From contig JACKQL020000033.1 in the NCBI GenBank assembly GCA_018296165.2, positions 547,370-611,369 on the forward strand: 64,000 bases of DNA, in the 5' to 3' direction. Below are positions 57,682-64,000 of the stretch, piece by piece. The notes beneath the pieces are model-generated. The model made no database searches, was not told where the DNA came from, and saw nothing but the letters and a program-made list of their open reading frames with translations. A program made the position numbers and the translations under genes. Every line of letters begins with the position of its first letter. Position 1 is the stretch's first letter. The DNA comes from Termitomyces sp. T153. Lineage: Eukaryota > Basidiomycota > Agaricomycetes > Agaricales > Lyophyllaceae.

Positions 57682-58010
57682 AAATTTTGTGTCAGAAAAT
57701 TTCAATAAATATATTAAATATTATCTTAATGTTTCTTTCGTAGAATGATAAATTTTTCCGTGTTTTTTCCGAAGAAACAATCCTCAAAATATTTGAAATG
57801 TTCTCGATGATTTTCTTGAGAAACACGTGATATGTTTTAGCACGTGTTTCTCAAAAAACCTTTGTCCTGTTCTTAGTTTGTATCTCGAGAAATACTCTGT
57901 ATTCTTCTCGAGAAACACGTGTCGGCATAACGTATGATATTTCTCAAGAAACACGCAATAAAAAAATGTAATAATATTATATAGAAACAATATACAGAAA
58001 CACGTGTCGC
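57682..58010. repeat. Cluster of TTCTCRAGAAACACGTG-like motifs
   Basis: At least six variants of a motif made of the palindromes TTTCTCGAGAAA and CACGTG occur in both orientations within 330 AT-rich bases (57,816; 57,841 inverted; 57,882; 57,906; 57,951; 57,996). No coding frame. The sequence between them is AT-rich with few repeats. Confidence 0.75.
57816..57854. repeat. Second hairpin: perfect 14-bp arms
   Basis: TTGAGAAACACGTG (57,816-57,829) is the reverse complement of 57,841-57,854, with an 11-base loop. The arm contains the same AGAAACACGTG word that recurs nearby at 57,911-57,921 and 57,997-58,006. Confidence 0.9.
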
Positions 58011-58691
58011 GTCGCTCAGCGCGCGACCGTCGATTCGCTCATCAAGACGCTTAATACGTACTACTGAGTCGGTAACATAGTGTACAAAATCATAGACTCC
58101 CAAGAAACACAGCTGAAGTCAAGAAAAATGAGGGCTAAATCAGCAGGACAGACAGGGCATCGACTTACAAGAAAGATCACCAAAATCAATCCGATCTACA
58201 AGCCTCTCGAATTCGAATTCGCCGGCCGTGGACAGCGCGCGGAATGCTATACGGTCGGTAACGAGCAGATCGAGATTTCGTGCGGCCCAAGCGCTGCGCA
58301 ACTACCTGGGACAGCGTCGTTGTGCATGTCTGGTTGACTCTTGATTGGTTGGACGGCGTCGTCGAGGGGGGTTCGTCAACAACGATGAGTTCCTGTGTCT
58401 GGTTGAGGATCGGTTGGTCGTCATTGCGCTCCAGTTTGACGACACAAGACAAAGACTCGCGCGCCTGAAGCTTGTTAATTCTGTGTAGTCATAGAAAAAT
58501 CTCAACACTGACCTGTGACAGATGGATGGAAATGGTGGACCCTAGGCAGATGTTATCATACAGGATCTCAAAATTAGGCATCGTGGTCAGCTCTGTGCTG
58601 GTATATTTGAGCTGAAAGATTGGCATTGTGATGGGGTTATGAGAAAGAATGTGCGTGCATTTGTGATCGTTTGGCTACCCTAATTCTAGAG
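58011..58691. other. CpG-normal sequence upstream of the MIC60 copy
   Basis: The CpG content returns to normal at about 57,990. A plus frame at 58,080-58,337 and an overlapping minus frame at 58,186-58,452 are open but neither shows a recognised domain. No first exon for MIC60 (mitochondrial presequence or membrane segment) was found. Confidence 0.4.
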
Positions 58692-59962
58692 AGGCACCCA
58701 AACCTTCGGAATCTGTTCCTCTTCCTTTGATTGTACTGGGCGTCTCGTCGATTGGTGTATCTGAACCCATAATTGCCCAACTCGCAAGTACTATCGATAA
58801 TCTCGCCTCCTTCGTCAACGCCAATCCCGCGGCCGCCTCAAAAGTGGCGGATGTTCTCGAATCTGCAAAGACAGACCTGACTGCACTTGCAGATCGTATT
58901 GAGAAGGCTAAGGAGTAGGAGAGAATTGGCTTGGAATCAAAATTGGATGAACAAGCGCGAGAATATACACAGAAGCTTTTGGAACTTGAGATGGAGGCTC
59001 AGGATAAGCTGGATAACCAAGAAGATGATTTTAGGAAATTCTTTGACCAGGAGAGGCAGAAACTCATCCAATCTTATCACGAGAAATTGCATAACCAGTT
59101 GCAGACTTAGACTGAACTGATCAACGAGCGGTAAGTTCCTTTCTCTGTTCATGCAGTTTCCTCGGCTCTGACTCTATCTTAGTCTGAAGGAAGAAGTCAT
59201 TGCTCAAGGTGTCGAGCTTCAGCGCCGATGGATCCGGGACATCAAAGTAAGGGTTGAACAAGAGCGAGGCGGACGCCTTGGCAAGCTCGAAGAACTTGCT
59301 TCACATCTCAAGCGTCTCGAACGTGTTGCTCTCGACAACTCTAGCTATCTCGACGAGAATCTGCGTGTTCATGCTCTCTGGTCTGCTGTCCGCGCCCTCA
59401 GTTCCTCCACCTTGGTATCACAGGTTCGCAAACCTTTCCGCGAGGAACTCCGCATCTTGCGACATATTACCAGTGCCCGTGAAGACCCGGTAGTCATGGC
59501 CGCTTTGGAATCTCTTGAATCGTCAGATGTACCGGATGTTGGTGTCGAGCCTTTTGCCGATCTTGCATCATGGTTCTCTAGCGATGTTGCACCTAAGGTG
59601 GTTCATGTTGCTTTGGTGCCTGATCAGAACGCAGGTGTTTTGTCGTACCTTGCCAGCCAACTCTTCTCCGGACTCAGATTCCGTCGACAAGGATCGGTTG
59701 CCAGTAATGATGTCCTCAGTGTGGTTGCAAGGGCCGAATATTACTTGAATGAGAAGGACCTTGATAGCGCTGCGCGCGAACTGAATCAATTGGGTGGTGC
59801 AGCAAAACTCCTGCTGCATGATTGGCTTGAGGCCGCTCGACGAAGGTTAGAGGTCGAGCAAGCACTAGAGGTGAGTCTTCACTTTCTCGTCCCATGGCCG
59901 CAGTTGACTTGGTTCAGGTTGTCCAAGCGCAAGCAACACTTGCATCACTTCTGGTTGTATAG
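58692..59962 (+). pseudogene. 5'-truncated MIC60/mitofilin copy with two in-frame TAG codons
   Basis: MIC60 is the core subunit of the MICOS complex that shapes cristae junctions at the mitochondrial inner membrane. This copy holds the C-terminal two thirds. Exons: about 58,692-59,130, 59,183-59,870, 59,918-59,962, with introns of 52 nt (GTAAGT to TCTTAG) and 47 nt (GTGAGT to TTCAG) that restore the frame. The coiled-coil part has LESKLDEQAREYTQKLLELE and KLDNQEDDFRKFFDQERQ. The mitofilin domain has WFSSDVAPKVVHVALVPDQ, VARAEYYLNEKDLDSAAREL and the ending VVQAQATLASLLVV. TAG occurs at 58,916-58,918 and 59,108-59,110 where Glu and Gln would be expected. The presequence and transmembrane helix are missing; the sequence begins after an acceptor-like TTCTAG. 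It is probably a partial duplicate; RNA evidence could change that. Confidence 0.85.
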
Positions 59963-60052
59963 ATTCCGACATTAATAGATTACTTCTCAACTACTCGGAC
60001 ATGATCTGTATCGGATATTCTAGAAAAAAGTGAAAGTAGGTGTTAACTTTCT

Positions 60053-61471
60053 CTAAGTCAGTGGGGTAGGTGTAGAATATCCGTTCAAAGGCGGGCTTTG
60101 CGGTCCTCTGTAGTTGATAGGAGGCTGTACACTTCCAGGGATTCCATAGCCATTATGAATATAATCTACGGGTACTTGACCAGCCTGGGGAGATGGACCT
60201 TGGGATCCATAGTTATTCTGGACAGGCATCTGGAGAGGCTGAGGTGCATCCCGAGCAGCCGGTTGCACGTTTACTGGCAACGGGCCCATAGCACATTCAC
60301 ATATGACTTGAGCCCTTCTGACGACAGTCTGCACGTCGAGTCAGAGGCTATACTAGTTATTTTGATAACGAGATAAGGCAAACCTGAAGATTCTCTCCAG
60401 ACTCCCCATTAGATTCTCTTGTCACCTTTACGAGCCCAGGAAATATTGTGGCTCCCATGCGATCGAGTTCACCTCGTTCACTTTTCATACACCGTTTGAC
60501 AAGCTCAATTTGCCGAGGGAACAAAGGGCTCGCAATTTCTGGGACAAACGCGCGATAAAATGCGTCCCCAGAGGCAGATCCTGATCCATGCAACATTCGC
60601 GAGAACGCATATGCATGTTCCAAGATTGAACTGCCACCAGAAGTGGGTAGAGCTCCTTTAAGATGTGTCATGAGTTCGGGCATCTGTTCATAAAGGATGC
60701 TAAGTGACATTTCTGGAGTGCAAGTTTCGACAGCCGCTGAGAATGTTTGTCGTCGCCAGACAGAAGCTACGGTTGGATCACCTGTCATAAAGAAGAAGAT
60801 TTTTGAGTCGGGAGATGGACAGATGTCAGAGGGCTTACGGGCGAAGATGTGTTCATGTATCCGTGTCAATTGGACGTTGGCCTCGCTCGAGTTAGTGATG
60901 ATAAGGCAGTTAATGATTCCCTCTAATATTGTCTCCGACATGGCGTGACGAAGAAGGAACTGGGTCTGCATTGGAGTTGCCATGAAATGGGATGCATCCA
61001 GACCTGCGACAATATCGGCGAGGGCAGCGCGAGCGAGAGCCTGGAGCGGTGATGGAGGATTCTGCACAGTGTCTGCCGACCATCGATTAATCAACTTATC
61101 GAGCTGCGAAGCGGCGTTCTTTCAATTGCAAGGAAAATACAATGAGTAAGATAATTCTAGGTCGTGTTGGATGATAACATACTTTGATCGAGAAGTCGTC
61201 GATGGAGTTCCCAGACGGACCGTGTCGCTGCTGCGCTGACCCGCCTTCCAAAATAGCGATTCTTTCTCGCAGGAAAGCAACCTGACGTTCCTGCTCTTCA
61301 AGCTGTTGTCTTTGTTGTTCGACCTTTTTATGGGCAAGACTCTGGAGGGAGAGTGATCAGTGTTGGAAATGCTCAAATCTCTATCGGTGCTGACGAAGTT
61401 TGTGAGCGCATAACGATATTGGTCTCCGGAACTACGTCTTGCTGGGGCTGTTGGTATTGCGGGTATGCCAT
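60053..61471 (-). CDS. Coiled-coil protein with Pro/Gln-rich tail, family not recognised
   Basis: Minus-strand gene with exons 61,341-61,183, 61,118-60,839, 60,781-60,384 and 60,328-60,053 (371 codons with the stop, all phases consistent), plus a short first exon starting at ATG 61,471 (MAYPQYQQPQQD) whose donor is uncertain (GTAGTT after 61,436 or GTTATG after 61,415). Introns are 64 nt (61,119-61,182), 57 nt (60,782-60,838; its retention would keep the frame) and 55 nt (60,329-60,383). The N-terminal part is a coiled coil (KKVEQQRQQLEEQERQVAFL). The middle is an alpha-helical globular region (ARAALADIVAGLDASHF, LFPRQIELVKRCMKSERGEL). The tail is Pro/Gln/Gly-rich. The coiled coil could be a bZIP-like dimer helix, but no basic region is seen. 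It ends 90 bases from the MIC60 copy, convergent. Confidence 0.68.
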
Positions 61472-61498
61472 CGGGATGAGGTTCGAAAACAGAGATCA

Positions 61499-61510
61499 GA
61501 GTATTTATAT
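61499..61510 (-). promoter_or_regulatory. TATA box of the coiled-coil gene
   Basis: In the gene's orientation GCATATATAAATACTC lies about 30-40 bases before the ATG at 61,471. Confidence 0.5.
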
Positions 61511-61648
61511 ATGCCGCCATGAGAGGAGAATTCAAATGACAGAAGGCAGTGCTGATGGAACGTCAATGGACAATAAGATCGACCAAGATACACTTGTAGC
61601 CAATCAATTGGCGCCCGTCGTTTATTTGAGTACATATTTTGAGATTGT

Positions 61649-62864
<1,216 letters not shown>

Positions 62865-63277
62865 TTTCAGTTCCGAAAGAGTGTTGGATGTGCTACAAGC
62901 CGGCCAGCGACTGTAGATATCAGGGTAACAGAAGATCTAACTTCAAGTGAAGCGATGAATGGAGGTGGCACACACACTTCAGGAAATGTAGCGTGTTTCC
63001 TGTGAAGATGCTTGACCATGAGTTCTGCGATGGTTGCCGATGTTTTGGTGACCTGCGCTTGTGGTAAATTGAGAAACAGAAAAGAATCGAAAGCTTAGAT
63101 TAATAAACTTACGCGAAACGACGAAAGGAACAATCTTTCACCACAGATTACATTGCACGATTCTCAATGTTCGATACAATTAACTAGTTTTTCCCTCCCT
63201 TGTTCCTTTTATCAGCCTGTGGTATATGAGAAAACTGAAGAAATATAAACGAAAAGAGAACTGACCTTCCAGCAATC
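62865..63277. other. Divergent promoter region with 28-bp palindromic repeat
   Basis: 413 bases between the AROM-like frame (minus) and the gene at 63,278 (plus). It contains the second copy of the 28-bp repeat (62,975-63,002) and a pyrimidine-rich stretch before 63,278. Confidence 0.45.
62975..63002. repeat. 28-bp repeat, right copy
   Basis: Identical to 57,593-57,620. Here the next bases are TGAAG, so CTTCAGGAAA...TTTCCTGTGAAG forms a slightly longer imperfect hairpin. Confidence 0.9.
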
Positions 63278-63941
63278 ATGCCTGTCGTAGATCCCCTCCT
63301 CCCCATCGATCTCCCTAATCACCTTCACACTCCGAGAGACCCAGACACACTTGATCCAGTCAATACATTTGTCCCCCTTTACTTGACCGAAGCATTACTC
63401 ACCGATGGCAAGGCGTTCGACAAATATCCCATCGCCTCGAGCTCCCTTCGAAAGTGCGCCCCCCGACGCTTCTCCCACAAATGAGCCACGAACTTCGCGG
63501 CGCGAACATCGTTGGCGGATCGAATGCACACGTTGGTGTTGCGCTGGATAGAGGCCTAGAATCGAATCGAAAGACACTCAAAGCGAAAGACCGTACGCGA
63601 ATCCGTTGGCTCTTCTCCAGCTCAAGGACGGGGTACCCTTCGAGTCGAGACTTGCTCGGGCGAAGGACAGGGCGGCACATCGGGATCTTGAAGGACTTGG
63701 CGTGCCTTGGCATATTGACGGTGTAGACGATGCTAGAGAAGCGTTAAGTAAGTCAAAAGAAGGAAATAGAACGACTTACTTGTCAGAGATGGTGGTTCGA
63801 GTGAAGGAGACGGTCGAGGAACCAGACACCTTAAATACGACAGAGCAATGGGGTCTTCTGAAGAATTGGAACTTGGAATATTATCCCAGAGCTCAGACAA
63901 TCATAAGAGTGAGTGAGTTTGGGCGAACCCAGGTGTCATGA
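63278..63941 (+). pseudogene. Unrecognised gene, frame-broken
   Basis: Starts with ATG at 63,278 after a short leader and codes for MPVVDPLLPIDLPNHLHTPR and VNTFVPLYLTEALLTDGKAF, which looks like real protein, but stops at TGA 63,482. Protein-like text appears in a second frame at about 63,606-63,750 (PLALLQLKDGVPFESRLARA, GLGVPWHIDGVDDAREAL). A stretch in the third frame (63,490-63,570, GANIVGGSNAHVGVALDRGL) may also belong. No clean introns join them. I do not recognise the family. The gene may be decayed or may need splice sites I have not found; it may also continue past the window. Confidence 0.4.
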
Positions 63942-64000
63942 GTAAGGGATAAAGCTTGGGTGAACCCAGAGCTCATCAATGGTAGTATTAACCAGACGCC

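Noticed and set aside
57908..57921. Heat-shock-element reading of TTCTCGAGAA
   Set aside because: The canonical site needs TTC and GAA separated by two bases; here the spacing is four.
58186..58337. Hoped-for first exon of MIC60 with mitochondrial presequence and membrane helix
   Set aside because: No arginine-rich presequence or hydrophobic helix is present in any frame upstream of 58,692; the copy is taken as 5'-truncated.
58080..58452. Overlapping open frames on both strands between the hairpin module and MIC60
   Set aside because: Neither has a recognisable domain or introns that extend it; overlapping frames on opposite strands are expected by chance in CpG-normal DNA.

Overview
The window looks like a chromosome segment of an agaricomycete (mushroom-forming basidiomycete). 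The evidence is very short introns (about 47-64 nt) with GT/AG ends, a MATA-type HMG-box regulator, a glycine-rich GPI-anchored protein of a type I associate with mushroom genomes, a mitofilin/MIC60 copy with fungal-type introns, chromodomain Ty3/Gypsy elements and a Plavaka-like DNA-transposon remnant. No bacterial operons, CRISPR arrays, tRNA or rRNA genes were seen.

Layout. (1) 1-32,300 is a nest of LTR retrotransposons, nearly all very poor in CpG. I sort them by LTR into A, B, C, D and F (my names). A1 (410-6063) is a complete-looking chromovirus inserted with a GCACA target duplication into an older B element. F1 (7422 to about 19,690) is a broken Gypsy element split by D (10,002-17,560), a CpG-rich and therefore younger element with a CTAGT target duplication. 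B2, C1, A-type LTRs, C2 and F2 follow as further nested pieces. (2) 32,300-48,650 is ordinary CpG-normal host DNA holding three well supported genes: an HhH-GPD/endonuclease III-like DNA glycosylase (minus), an HMG-box transcription factor of three exons (plus) and a glycine-rich GPI-anchored protein of three exons (plus). Gaps between them are long for a fungus. (3) 48,650-57,600 is a second CpG-poor transposon block: Plavaka-like transposase remnant, B LTR, internally deleted A4, minus-strand A2 and A3, and a Copia integrase fragment. (4) 57,593-58,010 is an unusual hairpin-rich module. (5) 58,690-64,000 holds a 5'-truncated MIC60 copy with two in-frame TAG codons, an intact-looking coiled-coil protein gene, a chimeric reading frame containing part of the AROM dehydroquinate synthase domain, and an unrecognised, frame-broken gene at the right edge.

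How the parts relate. The elements are defective (stops, domain deletions, CpG decay), so this is an accumulation zone more than an active one. The strongest single observation is that every substitution between the two LTRs of D is a CpG decay, and that at least three stops in its pol gene are CGA-to-TGA changes; this indicates methylated-CpG deamination targeted at transposons while host genes nearby are spared. The most unusual structure is the hairpin module at 57,593, whose first 28 bases recur exactly at 62,975, bracketing truncated copies of two housekeeping genes.
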